In this document: positions 11,115 through 21,512 of the stretch, piece by piece
How positions within the stretch are numbered: position 1 is the stretch's first letter
How the letters are laid out: each line of letters starts with the position of its first letter
Assembly: GCA_002286715.1 (NCBI GenBank)
Contig: NSJX01000008.1
Span: forward strand, 397,630-461,629
DNA length: 64,000 bases
Source: Dentipellis sp. KUC8613
Taxonomy: Eukaryota > Basidiomycota > Agaricomycetes > Russulales > Hericiaceae
Direction: 5' to 3'
Position numbers and translations under genes: made by a program
Notes under the pieces: model-generated
What the model saw: the letters and a program-made list of their open reading frames with translations, nothing else
The model's database searches: none
What the model was told of the DNA's origin: nothing

Positions 11115-12251
11115 CTACCGCAAATTGCGCAGCGCATGGATCACATCCTCCACGTTGTCCTCCGCAGGCCGCTTCCTCGCCTTGCGCTCCTTGATCCACT
11201 TGAGCGTCGAGCTCTTATGCAGCACGCGCGCCTCGAGCGCCGGGCGCCCCTGCGCCTGCGGGGGCACGGCTGCGCGCGCGCGCTGCGTCTGCGGCTCGAC
11301 GAGCTCGTCTTTGGGCGGGGGCGGGGGCGGCGTGGACAGAGGCGGCGTGAGCAGGGGCAGCAACGGCTCGATTGCGACCTTGATCGTCTCGTCCGGGTCT
11401 CCCGCCGCATCGGCATCACTGTCGCTTGTGTTGTCGGCATCATCCTCGCTTGCACGCATGGAGGGGTGCAGCACGAGCGCGGGCGGGACGGACGCGCCGA
11501 GGTGCCGGCGCAGCTTGCGCAGGTTGTTTTTGCGCACCTCGTCGGGCGGCGGCGGGCCGCAGGGCGAGAGGGGTGATATGAGTGCATCTGCACCCGCGAT
11601 CGAGGGCACCACGAGAAATGAGCTGGACGTGAGGATTTTGAGCGGTGGTTCTGGCGGCTTGGAGAGCGATGGAGGCGCGGGAGGCTCTGGTAGCAATGGT
11701 GCTGGTGGCTCCGCCAGAGAAGGGAGTACCAGCGGTGGCGGCGGCGGAGGCGACGGACTCCTTTTGATGGTGGGAGGAGGTGAGTGCGGAGATATGAGGG
11801 GCGGAGAGGGAGGGACGGCGGGAAGTGGCCGGTATGACGAAAGCGAAGAGCTGGAGTCGTTGAAATAGGAAGAAGACGAGCGCGCAGAAGAGGACGATGA
11901 GGAGTACGGCGAGGCGCAAGGTGGGACGGGAAGCGGGCGGGGCAGATGCCGCGGGGCCATGTGCATGTGGAATCCCTCGCTGGTGTCCGCGGAGTACGAC
12001 GAGCCGGGTCGGGAATAAGGCGTGGAGGTGGATGAGGATGAGGATATTAGGGATGAATTAGACGCGACGCGGTGCACTGGGGGGTGCGGTTGGGGGCGCG
12101 GGCTCAAAATTGTTCGTGTAGAATCGATCGACGCGTCGCTGCTACCCGTCGCGGGCGGGTCGTACTGGTCATGGTGGGGCGGGGAGAATGCAAAAATGGA
12201 GAGGGAAGGCCTGGGAGGGGCCGGCAGCGGGGGCGCTGGCACAGCAGTCAT
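11115..12251 (-). CDS. Pro/Ser-rich basidiomycete protein of unknown function
   Basis: Single-exon 378-aa reading frame. The first two thirds are low-complexity Pro and Ser runs, expected to be disordered. Two segments look constrained. Near residue 240 is NNLRKLRRHLGASVP followed by ALVL, resembling a short 'K-L-x-R-x-LG-x-x-VP' motif seen in other fungal proteins. At the C-terminus LKWIKERKARKRP leads into EDVIHALRNLR. Between them lies an acidic EDDADNTSDSDAD patch. The spacing of a short helical motif and a terminal Trp/Leu helix resembles fungal adaptor-like proteins, but no domain can be named. The length, the single stop at the end and the conserved-looking C-terminus argue for a real gene despite the biased composition. 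Confidence 0.7.
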   Translation of the reverse strand: MTAVPAPPLPAPPRPSLSIFAFSPPHHDQYDPPATGSSDASIDSTRTILSPRPQPHPPVHRVASNSSLISSSSSTSTPYSRPGSSYSADTSEGFHMHMAPRHLPRPLPVPPCASPYSSSSSSARSSSSYFNDSSSSLSSYRPLPAVPPSPPLISPHSPPPTIKRSPSPPPPPPLVLPSLAEPPAPLLPEPPAPPSLSKPPEPPLKILTSSSFLVVPSIAGADALISPLSPCGPPPPDEVRKNNLRKLRRHLGASVPPALVLHPSMRASEDDADNTSDSDADAAGDPDETIKVAIEPLLPLLTPPLSTPPPPPPKDELVEPQTQRARAAVPPQAQGRPALEARVLHKSSTLKWIKERKARKRPAEDNVEDVIHALRNLR

Positions 12252-13800
12252 GGGTATGGGAGGAGGAGGAAAGTTGCTGGAAAGCAGGCGCGCTCAATGA
12301 TATAAGGCTCGGTAAGTACGTACATCATGCATCAAGATTCGCATCTCACGGCAAATCTCCGTCGACGCGGGGCAAATGTACATCTGTATAAGAAGGCGAA
12401 CGCACAGCATCGATGATTCTGTTAAATTGATCTCGCACTTACTCGAGCCCTCGCAACGCCCACTCAAACTGCCCTCCCACGTCTGCCAGCAAACGAACTT
12501 ACTTTTCGGTATTGAGCGCGGCGAGAAATGTATCAAGACAGATGCCATAGACATGATGGCGTCCCGTCAAGCGTCCATCCGTTTCTGAACGCTGAAGTTT
12601 TTGAGTCAAGCGCTTCGCAATATTGCACTCGATACGCCGTGTGAACCGGACGTGAAAACTTGCATCCGACAGCGACCTGGGTGTTGTCAGCGCCGACGGG
12701 AGTCGAGCACTTCGAAGGCCCCGGCCCAAGAGTGCACGTATGTCGTCAGGTCTACTCGGCAGGCTGAGCGCCACCTGGCATCGAGCCTCGCCCATGCCGC
12801 CGCTTAGTGTGCGCCGTAGCAACGGAGCGATTGCCGCACTCGAGAGCCTGTTGGCGCCGGTTGTTCGTAAATGAACACGCTGAAGCGATATTGAAGAAAT
12901 AACGTACGACGCGCCCTTCCAACCCCGTTCGTGCTTTCCGGCGATAAGAAATTAGACAGCAAATGGAAGAAGCCGACACGAGGAAAGGATGCGCGCTGTT
13001 TACATGCGGCTTGTGGCGTCATGACGAACAGGTCCAAAGGCATGAACTATGTCTCGAAGGCTACCCACCGCTGCTACAAAGCATCGTTGCAGATACAAAG
13101 CATCGTTGCAGATACAAAGCGTCGCCCAGCTGGTAAGTCAGGCGTCCTGTGGGATGATGCGGAGCATCAGGAACAGTGTACGTCAAAACTGTACGTTGAA
13201 TTCATCCGCTCTCTAAACATGCATCCATTCGGGGAGACCAGCCCTGGCGGCTTTTTGTCGGTGGACATAGCAACGTTACTGCCACCTGCAGATGCAGCAG
13301 TCGTATTTAGACAGTGTCAACTCGGAGGTTTCAATCACACCTGTTTCGAAGATAGTTCTTAATCGGCTTCTTGTGTGAAAGATCCCGCCTTGCGAGCACT
13401 GTATATAGCGCTGCCAGTGTTGGCCGCGCTAGTACCTGCAGACCCTGCTCATGAACTGAACACGGGGCGTAATTGAACAGATGACATACCCTATACCCTT
13501 CTGGCCATCTAAATGCATCGATGACGACAAGTGGGAAACAAGTAATAAATGTGAAATGGATGAGAAGAGACGCGATCAAGATGTACAACTATAGTACGTG
13601 CTTGTCCAACAGCAGAAGATCATGCCTGTGAAAACGGAACCAGACGAGGTATAGATCATGTGAGGAAACACACGATGGTGAAGGACGCTGATCACTGTTA
13701 CAAGATGGGAGATTCCAAGGCGCTACGAGATGGGCACATCTACTCGCCCCCACACGACCCACAAATCAGAAGACGGCCACCCCGGGGCGGAGCAGGCCGT
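12252..13800. other. Intergenic with a short tandem repeat
   Basis: About 1.5 kb. A 143-codon plus frame at 12931-13362 spans the 19-bp tandem repeat and has no recognisable motif. Minus frames around 12300-12820 are also unconvincing. Confidence 0.45.
13075..13121 (+). repeat. 19-bp tandem repeat, about 2.5 copies
   Basis: The unit TACAAAGCATCGTTGCAGA occurs twice in exact tandem and is followed by a partial third copy. Confidence 0.85.
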
Positions 13801-14794
13801 TCAAAACGGCAACTCCAGAACGACCTGCGAAATGATTTGCCGTTTGAGAATCGAATATGATGTACACGAGGACAAAGGGGGCTCTTACCATGGACGTGCG
13901 TTTGTCTACCTCTTGCGCCAGTCTTTCGCTGCAGTCCTCAAGGAAGCCTAGAGCCCTCGTGCTGCACGCGGGGCACTTCAACGCATGCGCAGCCGCTTTC
14001 CGGAGGTGCTCCTTCATCTGCACCAAAGAACCAGTCGGTCTAGTCTCCAGCAGGCCGCCATTCCGCTCCATGTACCGTACCCACCATCGAGGCGCCTTCC
14101 ACACGTCGCCGTTGGCGACAGTTTCTTTTTGCTTTTTGCACTCGCAGTCGGCGTGGGATGTCCAGCCCCATCTGTCGCCATCCATCTTGTAGATCCATGA
14201 GCGATCGGCTACCGCCGTATCCTTGGCGACCCTCCCGCACTCCTTGTGGTATTCCCAGAGACAGCGAAACGCGGCCCCGGGGATGAAATCCATATCCTCT
14301 CCGACGTGGCCTACGTCGATCGGCTTCCGGAGACACAACTTCGCAGCCAACCGCGCCTCATCTTCGAGCTTATATGTGCAGGCAATGCCGTACGCTTTGA
14401 AGGGAAAGTCCTTCAAAACAGAAAGCTCTCGGAATTGGCGACGCACTTGCTCGAATGGGCCGTCCATGTCGTACTTCTTGGCTGCAGCTAGTATGGCGAG
14501 GATTGTTTGGATGTTGGTCAGGCGAGGGTGTCGCAGGGGGTAGCAAAAGGTGAGGAGATGCGCGATGATGTGCGTGTCTTCGGATAAGAACAAGACGCCG
14601 CTTTTTTCCTCTGCTGGTGGGAGAGTGAACTGCCATCGGAAAAATCTTGATGCCTTGGACAGGATGACCTTGTACACTCGAAAATGGACGCCACTCGAAG
14701 ATCGGAGGACAATCTCAGCATCACTGTCGTCAAAGGGAGAGCCATAGTAGGTGGATGGCGGGGTGTCTGAGGTGTCTCCTCCTGTATGTGACAT
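13801..14794 (-). CDS. BTB/POZ-domain protein (BTB-A)
   Basis: Two exons: 14794-13889 and a 24-nt final exon 13824-13801 (309 aa). The N-terminal BTB fold starts at GSPFDDSDAEIVLRS and continues FRVYKVILSKAS; BTB domains mediate dimerisation and often Cullin-3 binding. A BACK-like helical stretch follows (AKKYDMDGPF; AYGIACTYKLEDEARLAAK). The C-terminal third has CEC, then WWVRYM, then CPAC, the family's putative metal-binding pattern. The 64-nt intron (GTAAGA...CGCAG) joins to codons giving VVLELPF and then TGA. Reading through the donor would add a 35-residue unrelated tail. No nuclear signal or membrane segment was seen. The target is unknown. Confidence 0.88.
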
Positions 14795-15078
14795 GTTGGT
14801 GAGCTGAAGATAAGGGAAAGTGCACTGAGCCTAGAGTCTCGTTTAAATGACCACCAGGGCCTTGTGAGAGCGCGCAAGAACACTGCCTCGTGGTCAAGAG
14901 TATAAAAGAAGAAATTTCTTGACCTATGACAGTAAGTCGACTGCGGGACTGGCAGGATGAAGAGGGCAAACCTAGGTTTAATATTCACTGTTCGTACATG
15001 TCGTATACAAATGTTATCTTGCAACCTGCTCTTGTCAAACCGCTTGGGGTTCCTGGTCCGAACCTCCGACTATCAGCA

Positions 15079-16125
15079 TCAATAGTCAATTTCCAGTCTA
15101 ACCTGGTGCAACATGAGAGTATCAGAATGCGTCGCGTGACGGGTCACGAATACTGGAAGAGCTCAGCTTACCTGGTCTACCCGTCGTTCTATCTCCTGCG
15201 CAAAACACCTACTGAATGCAAGCAACGACTCCGTGATCACCGTGTTGCACCGGGCACACTTCGAGCTCGCGAACGATGGCACTAGTATTTCGTGCACGGT
15301 GACTGTGGCGCCACAGGGCTCCTGCTTCAGCTTGACGGCGGCCAAGTCCATGTAGCTCTTCCACCACGTCCGCGCTAGCCACTCCTCGTTGTTGGCGACG
15401 GTGACCGCTGTCGCGCCGCAACACCTCTCGCCGGTGCCCCACGACCAGATCTCGCCGTTCCTCCGCGTCACCCACGAGAAATCAAGCGCGAGCGAACTGG
15501 CTTCTTCGCCGCATTTCCGATGGTATTTCCAAAGTCTATGCAAAGGCTGCCCATCGATGAACACCATATCCCCGTCGAGCGTCTCCAGTGACAGCGGTTT
15601 CTTGAGACACGCTCTTGCGGCGACGCGACTCTGCTCTTCCAATCGGTATCTGCATGCAATCCCATATGCCTTCGCGGGGTGGTTCGTGAGCAGGGGGTCC
15701 CGCGCGAAAATGTGCGCAGCATATTTAAACGCGCGACCCATGTCGTACTTCTTCGCCGCCGCTAGGACGGCCGCCACCGCCTCGATGCTGGTGAACACAG
15801 GCTCCTCCGCGAACGGATAGCACAGCGTCAGTAAAGCAGCGAGAGTATGTGAATCCTCCGACACGGAGATGACTGGGAGACCCGAATGGTCGCCCGGCTT
15901 CTCTGTCTCCAAGGAGTTCTTCGTCAAAGGCGCCGGAGGAGGCTGGGGCATGGAGAACATATCGCGGAAGAATGGCGACGCCTTGACAAGGATCACCCTG
16001 TAGACACGGAAATCGGCGCCGTCGGAGGAGCGGAGGACGACGTCGGCATCGCTGTCGTCGAAAGGCGCCCCGAAGTCCTTCACGTGTGGTCCTGCGGAGG
16101 GCATAGGTGTGCTTGCGACTGCCAT
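15079..16125 (-). CDS. BTB/POZ-domain protein (BTB-B)
   Basis: Two exons (16125-15172 and 15102-15079; 325 aa). I start at the ATG at 16125 ([10 protein letters not shown]). An upstream in-frame ATG at 16260 would add 45 basic residues with no counterpart in paralogues and would intrude on the promoter shared with the divergent WLM protease. BTB signature: [31 protein letters not shown], seen as consecutive short motifs. The C-terminal part has WWKSYM and CARC, but the upstream CxC of the family is replaced by adjacent cysteines (ERCCGA). The final exon encodes VRLEIDY plus stop after a 69-nt intron. Confidence 0.87.
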
Positions 16126-16359
16126 GATGAGAAACGAGACAGGATGATCTCGGGACAGAGGGCGTCGGCGCTTGAGCGGCGTGCGGGGGGACCCAGCGCG
16201 GGGGCGCCCGATGGCCGAGCCATAACCCGACGGCAGGCTCTTAGTCACTGTGATTAGCAATGCACGTCGTCATCCTCTGTCTTCCAGTGTCCTACTCACC
16301 TTGACTTCTCCAGCGATACCCTATTCTTTATCTAGAGCAACTGCATTCAAGAACCTCCA
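16126..16359. promoter_or_regulatory. Shared bidirectional promoter
   Basis: Only 234 bp separate the divergent start codons of BTB-B and the WLM protease, so both promoters must lie here. No clear TATA box was picked out. Confidence 0.5.
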
Positions 16360-17503
16360 ATGGCTTCCTCATCATCGTCTGAGACACCCGGAATGTCAAT
16401 CATAATCACCCACCGCGGGCAAATGCACACCCTCTCGCTCCCCGCACAAACCAAGTTCTCCGCCCTCTGCGAGCAGCTCGCCGAACTCACAAACATCCCA
16501 CCCGAGAACCAGAAACTCCTCTATGCAGGGAAGAAGTGGAACCACGCGCCAGACGCCACGCTCGTCGATGTGGGACTGAAGGCCGGCTCGAAAGTGACGC
16601 TGCTGGGCACGACGGCCGAGGAGATCGGCGGGCTGCACAAGGTCGAGGAAGAACGGCGGCGGCGCGAGCGCATCATGGAGGAGCGCCGCGCGCGGGGGAC
16701 GCCTAAGGTGCGTGCTTCATCCTCCTTCTCAGCCGACCATGCAGCCATTGACGCGGACTTCCCGCCAGGTACGTTCCACAGGCCCATCCACGCCCTCCGC
16801 GTCCTCGCAGTACCGCTTCCACCGCATCGAGCCGCTCGCGCACCTGCCCGCGCCCGACACCGCGCGCGCGACGCTCGCACGGCTCGCCGCGGACCCCGCG
16901 ATCCAGCACGTCATGCGCACGCACCGGCTCGCGGTGGGCCTGCTGACCGAGCTCGCGCCGCACGAGGCGCCGCACCTGCTCGGGCTGAACGAGAACGCGG
17001 GGCAGGCGGTCAAGCTGCGCATCCGCACGGACGCGTACGATGGCTTCCGCAGCTATGCGGAGGTGCGCCGCGTGCTGTGCCATGAGCTGACGCATAATGT
17101 GTGGGGGGACCATGACGATAATGTACGTGCGCTTTCGGTTTTCCTATCCAGCGCTTGGGAGTGAATACTGATGGATGGATCGGTATAGTTCAAGGCGATG
17201 AACTCGCAACTCAACCGCGAGGTCGCCGAATTCGAGCGGGCGGCGCGCGAGGGCACGCATACCCTCTCGGGGCCCGGCGCATACGAGCCCGCGTCCACAA
17301 ACGCAGGCGGCGAGCTCGAGGCCGAGGCGCGCGCGTACGTGCTCGGCGGGTCGGGCGCTGCGACGCCGCGCGCGGGCGAGACGGCCGAGGAGCGCAGGCA
17401 ACGCGTGCTGGACGCGACGATGCGCCGCCTGCGGCGGGAAGAGGAGGAGCTCGAGCAGAGCTGTGGGACGGCGCCTGCGCAGAATGCGTCGGAACATGCG
17501 TAA
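16360..17503 (+). CDS. Ubiquitin-like/WLM-domain metalloprotease
   Basis: Three exons: 16360-16707, 16769-17122 and 17189-17503 (338 aa). Residues about 12-85 form a ubiquitin-like domain (SIIITHRGQMHTLSL ... KLLYAGKKW ... LVDVGLKAGSKVTLLG). The second exon encodes a WLM zinc-metalloprotease core with HELTH at residues 221-225 and a third His at 231 (GDHDDNF). This is the HExxHx5H arrangement of the Wss1-like family. WLM proteases cut DNA-protein crosslinks or SUMO/ubiquitin-linked proteins. The Ubl-WLM fusion resembles the fission yeast ubiquitin/metalloprotease fusion SPCC1442.07c rather than canonical Wss1. The C-terminal exon is Glu/Arg/Ala-rich, with no recognised SIM or VIM motif. Function is inferred from the domains. 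Confidence 0.9.
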
Positions 17504-20500
17504 TTTCGCGGTTGTGGATAGACGTCGCGGTGGAGGTGGTGATTTGGCGTCGGTTTGGATTATTTGGACTTGACTGCATGGAAGGTGGGTATACCCTCTT
17601 CACCTGTACTGTTCTCCGTGTGTATGTATCATTAATCTGCTCTGCTGTAATTCACCGTAATACCCTTAGACTTGACCAGCTTGACTAGATCTCCACGTGC
17701 AGGATGTCCCAGGACCATAGGCGCTTGCAGCCTCGCATGCGCACAAACACGATCCTCCACACCAAATCACAGACGCCACGGGCCATGGCCATCTAAACAC
17801 CTGAAAGCGGACGTCGACAATCTGCAGCCGCCACCCCTAGATCCAAATCGCAACGTCATCCGATCACCCGCCAACCATATTGGCACTTGAATCCAATTGT
17901 CGACGATCCATCGACACCAAATGAATGCACGATATCGCCATATGCATCCCGCCATCGCTACCCGTCCAATGGCATCATCTATTCGACCCGCCGAATCCGC
18001 ACCAGGGCGCGATAAGAACAAAGCACAACTATAATCGCCGTGGTGGACTCGGACTTCGACTCGGAAGCGGAAGCGGACTCGGAAACGCAGAAGCATGATG
18101 CACGAACGCGCAATTGAACAAGTGTCCCGTGCAACTGCAAGGCACGGGGGTGTCTTCTGGATACATGACTCCAGCTCCAGCATCCAGCGGGGCAGACGCA
18201 GATGGTGCGCGATGGGCATTCTGGGGCAATCGATACCCGTCCGATTGGACGCACGCACGTTGGTTGTTGGCGCAGATGCGGGTGGGCGGGCTTCGGAACC
18301 AGGACGGGCGGGCGGGCCCTGGCATACAGTTTCAGGCTCAGTTCAGGATGCCGAAGCGTGACCGTAATAGTGAGCGGAAGAACAGGGATCAGATTCAGTA
18401 ATCGTGCTGGGGGTGCCGCGAGCGATTGATAGAGCAGAGTGCTGCAATTGCGTTGCGTCCGCGAGGTTCGCACTTTGCTGTGGGTCGCCTTCGTGATGCG
18501 GCCAATGCGATTGCATATCAAGGATCGAGGAGATAGAGGCAGAGACAAAGCACGCAGCTGCTATCAATTGGCCTGAGAGACGCTCGAGCTCGGGGACCTG
18601 GGAAAGCGTGTACCGTGCTGAGGATAGTATTAGCAGATCGGCGTGGCGCATACAATAGCCTGACTAGTACTGGGGCGGAAGCTGAATATGAGTTTCCGAG
18701 ACAGTCGCAGCGCTAGCCTCTAGCTATCTCGGATGCAAAAGTCGTCGGATCCAGATTTCAATTTCAATGAACGGGCGTAGGCTAGAGATAAGCGCTGAGC
18801 GCTGAGCGTTGGATGTAAGGCAAACCGGGCCTAGGGCGCTGCGGCTGCTGCTATTGGATTGGTGGTGGTCCAGCGAATCAGAAGTGTTGGAGTGCGTGCT
18901 ACGCAGAAGAGCAAAGCGGTAACGTTAACGACATCGACGCCCCGCAGAAGTGGACGATCCGTTTCCACAGACAGGAATGGAGCAGATGCACGCAAGAGTG
19001 GCAGCTAGCGCTTCGAATGAGGTATGTGTGGAGGCAGAGTCGAGGCCTCGCCGCACCACGACGCTGCATAGGCATAGGCACGGCTTTCAATTGTACATAT
19101 GTACTTATAGCGCACGGTAGGGTTCAAGATGCGCCACAGCTGCGAGAATGGGCACGGCGAAACCTGACGCTTGATGCGTGATGGCGAAGGCAGGGTCTGA
19201 CGCGGAAGCCGGCGTGTTAGAGCACTCGTGTCCAAGGATAGATCGCTGTAACAACGCAGTGGTACGAGATTCTTGACGGCCGACGGGCTGAAGCAGATGC
19301 AAGCGGCATGAGACACCGCAGGAGCAGAGAACCAGAGAACCAGACGACCAAATGACCAGATGACCAGATAGGCAGCAACAGCTCGAAGCACGCAGCACGC
19401 ACAGTACGAACTCGCGACGCGGGCGCGGTCTAGCCTCGGAGACAGAGCCCCTCCCCCAGCGCGCTTCGCGCCTCCCAACCACCGCACGCCCGGGCGCACT
19501 ATGCCGTCTATGGCGCACAGACGCGAGGCACCGGGTTTCCATGCCTGCAGGGCGCAAGATCCCCACTAGCGATCCACGTCGGACACGGACACTAAGCACA
19601 GAATGGGGCCCCTGCGCACAAAGGCCGGCGCCGCAGAGGGTCGCGGCCGAGCCTCGGGAGCCGTGGAGCGCGGAGAGCCAGAGGCAACGCAGCCTGAGAC
19701 TGAGCCTCCGTGGCCGACGGGGAGCCCGATGCACGTATAAGTCCGGCGCGCTGCGTGGCGGGTGGATACGTGTCGTAGTTTGGGGCGCGGGGGTCACGAG
19801 AGCGCCGCAGGAGGATGCAATATGGAAAGGGACTGCGCAGTGGGGTCATGTGTGCGAGTACAATCCGCGAGTCCGTCGGTGGGTGGGATACGAGGCGCAT
19901 ACATTCGGCTAGAGACGTCGACGGGCGGCGATGGATGAGATTTGCGCGGCAGTTGGCGACAGAGGGCTGCATAGGTGATGTCCCGCATGTAGTCCTGGGC
20001 AGCTCTGGCTGAGCGAGGAGCGAGGAGAATGTCCTGGGCTGCGGCAGCGCGGTGGGTCGGATGAAATAAACAAAGCAACGCGTGTATATGCGTGCATATA
20101 GTCCGCAGAAACACGTGCGAGCGCCGTCCAGGCAGAAGAGGCCCAAAACGGTGCAGAGTGTCCGGGAGCGCGTATTCAGCAGCCTGCGGGGAAGTGCCGC
20201 CCGGAAGGGAAGGCTGGGAGCGACGGAGGCGGCACCAGAGTGCATAGAGCTCGAAGATCCGGGAGCCGGAAGGGGTTATTAGCCTTTGGAGGCTTCCGGA
20301 ATCAGCACGCAACGCTCGGCCTGAAGATGTTGCGCATATAGTCGGAAACGACGCAGCCGGCGGCGAGGATTGCGCATACAGGCCGGGCGTCGCGATATGC
20401 ACTAGACCGCTACGCCATGCGTTCAGGAGAGCGTAAAGCCATTGGGACTCCGGAAGCGCCCTCGGCCCAGTGCGGGGGGCGTAGTTACACGGCGCGCGGG

Positions 20501-21512
20501 GGTCGCATGTGGATAGCCTGGGACCAGACGCCGGTGCATGATATGCAGCGTGTTGGGCGTGCTGTCAAACAGAGATAGACACGTATGCACGGCCTGTGCA
20601 TCTGACTCTCGTGAGTGCAGCGCTTGCAATGCTAGAGGTATACATTTCGGCCCGCCGGGCGGGGAAGGTGTGCAGCACGGGCACAGAGACGGCCGCATTT
20701 ATCACGGGAAATGATGCTTACCTCGCAGGACAATAGATGTGGGTTTCAGTGATATCGATTGCACAGGTTCTACCAGAGGGTGCGAGGACGAGTGAGTGCT
20801 TCCGGGTGGCGAGCCGAGAGGAGTCCGAGAGGTCGAGATATACTAGGTTCAATATACGATCGATGAGTGGGGAAGTTGGGTTCTGGAGATTGGATCGAGC
20901 AGGGTGGAGAATTCGAAGGGCAGAAGGCGGACCGGCCTTGGTCCGTCGTCGCGGCGAATTGAGTGCGTGCGGGTGAGCATGATGGCTGATGCGATGCAAC
21001 TGACCGACGCAGACTTACGCGCACGGCGGATCTGGATAAGATAAGCCGTCGCTGTGCGCGTGGCGAGCACGCTGCTGCGTTGTGGGTCGTGCATGCTGGA
21101 CGACGGGTCGCGCATGCTGCGCGCTGTGCGGGGCAGGACGAAGAGGAGAGGACGGCCGGAGCAAAGAGAGGAAGGAGAAACTGCGGGGGAGAGAGTAACA
21201 CGGGCCTGGGCCGGGGCACGTGAGTTGCAGGCACGGGAACGGTGTGCCGAGCGGTTCCTGGGACATCCGACAGCGCCCGACTCATCCAGCGCCACACGCT
21301 CCCTCATTTTAGCCCTTCCTCCCATTTTCTTTTCTTTTCTTTTTCTCTTCGTCATCACCATCCCGCCCCCTGCGGCGCCCCGCCTTTTGCGCTCGTCCAC
21401 GACGACAACGGCGCTCTCCGGCGCTTCATCGCCTAACCCTTCACATTCGTCGTCGACACCCCCATCCACGACACACTCGCTGCGGCCGCTGCATCCGCCG
21501 TATCCGCCAGCG
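17504..21512. other. 4-kb region without a recognisable gene
   Basis: Long for this gene-dense window. Open frames of up to about 220 codons exist on the minus strand (17979-18548, 19592-20402, 20849-21520), but all have Ser/Pro/Arg-biased translations with no motif and overlap each other. Small imperfect repeats occur (GCGCTGAGCGCTGAGCG near 18791; ACCAGATG-type units near 19328-19371). The right end, pyrimidine-rich from 21300, is probably the 5' leader of the Reg1-like gene. It may hold a long regulatory leader or a decayed gene. Confidence 0.45.

Noticed and set aside
19592..20402. Long overlapping minus-strand open frames (over 200 codons) in the 4-kb spacer
   Set aside because: Arg/Pro/Ser-biased translations with no motif, overlapping in two frames, as expected by chance in GC-rich DNA.
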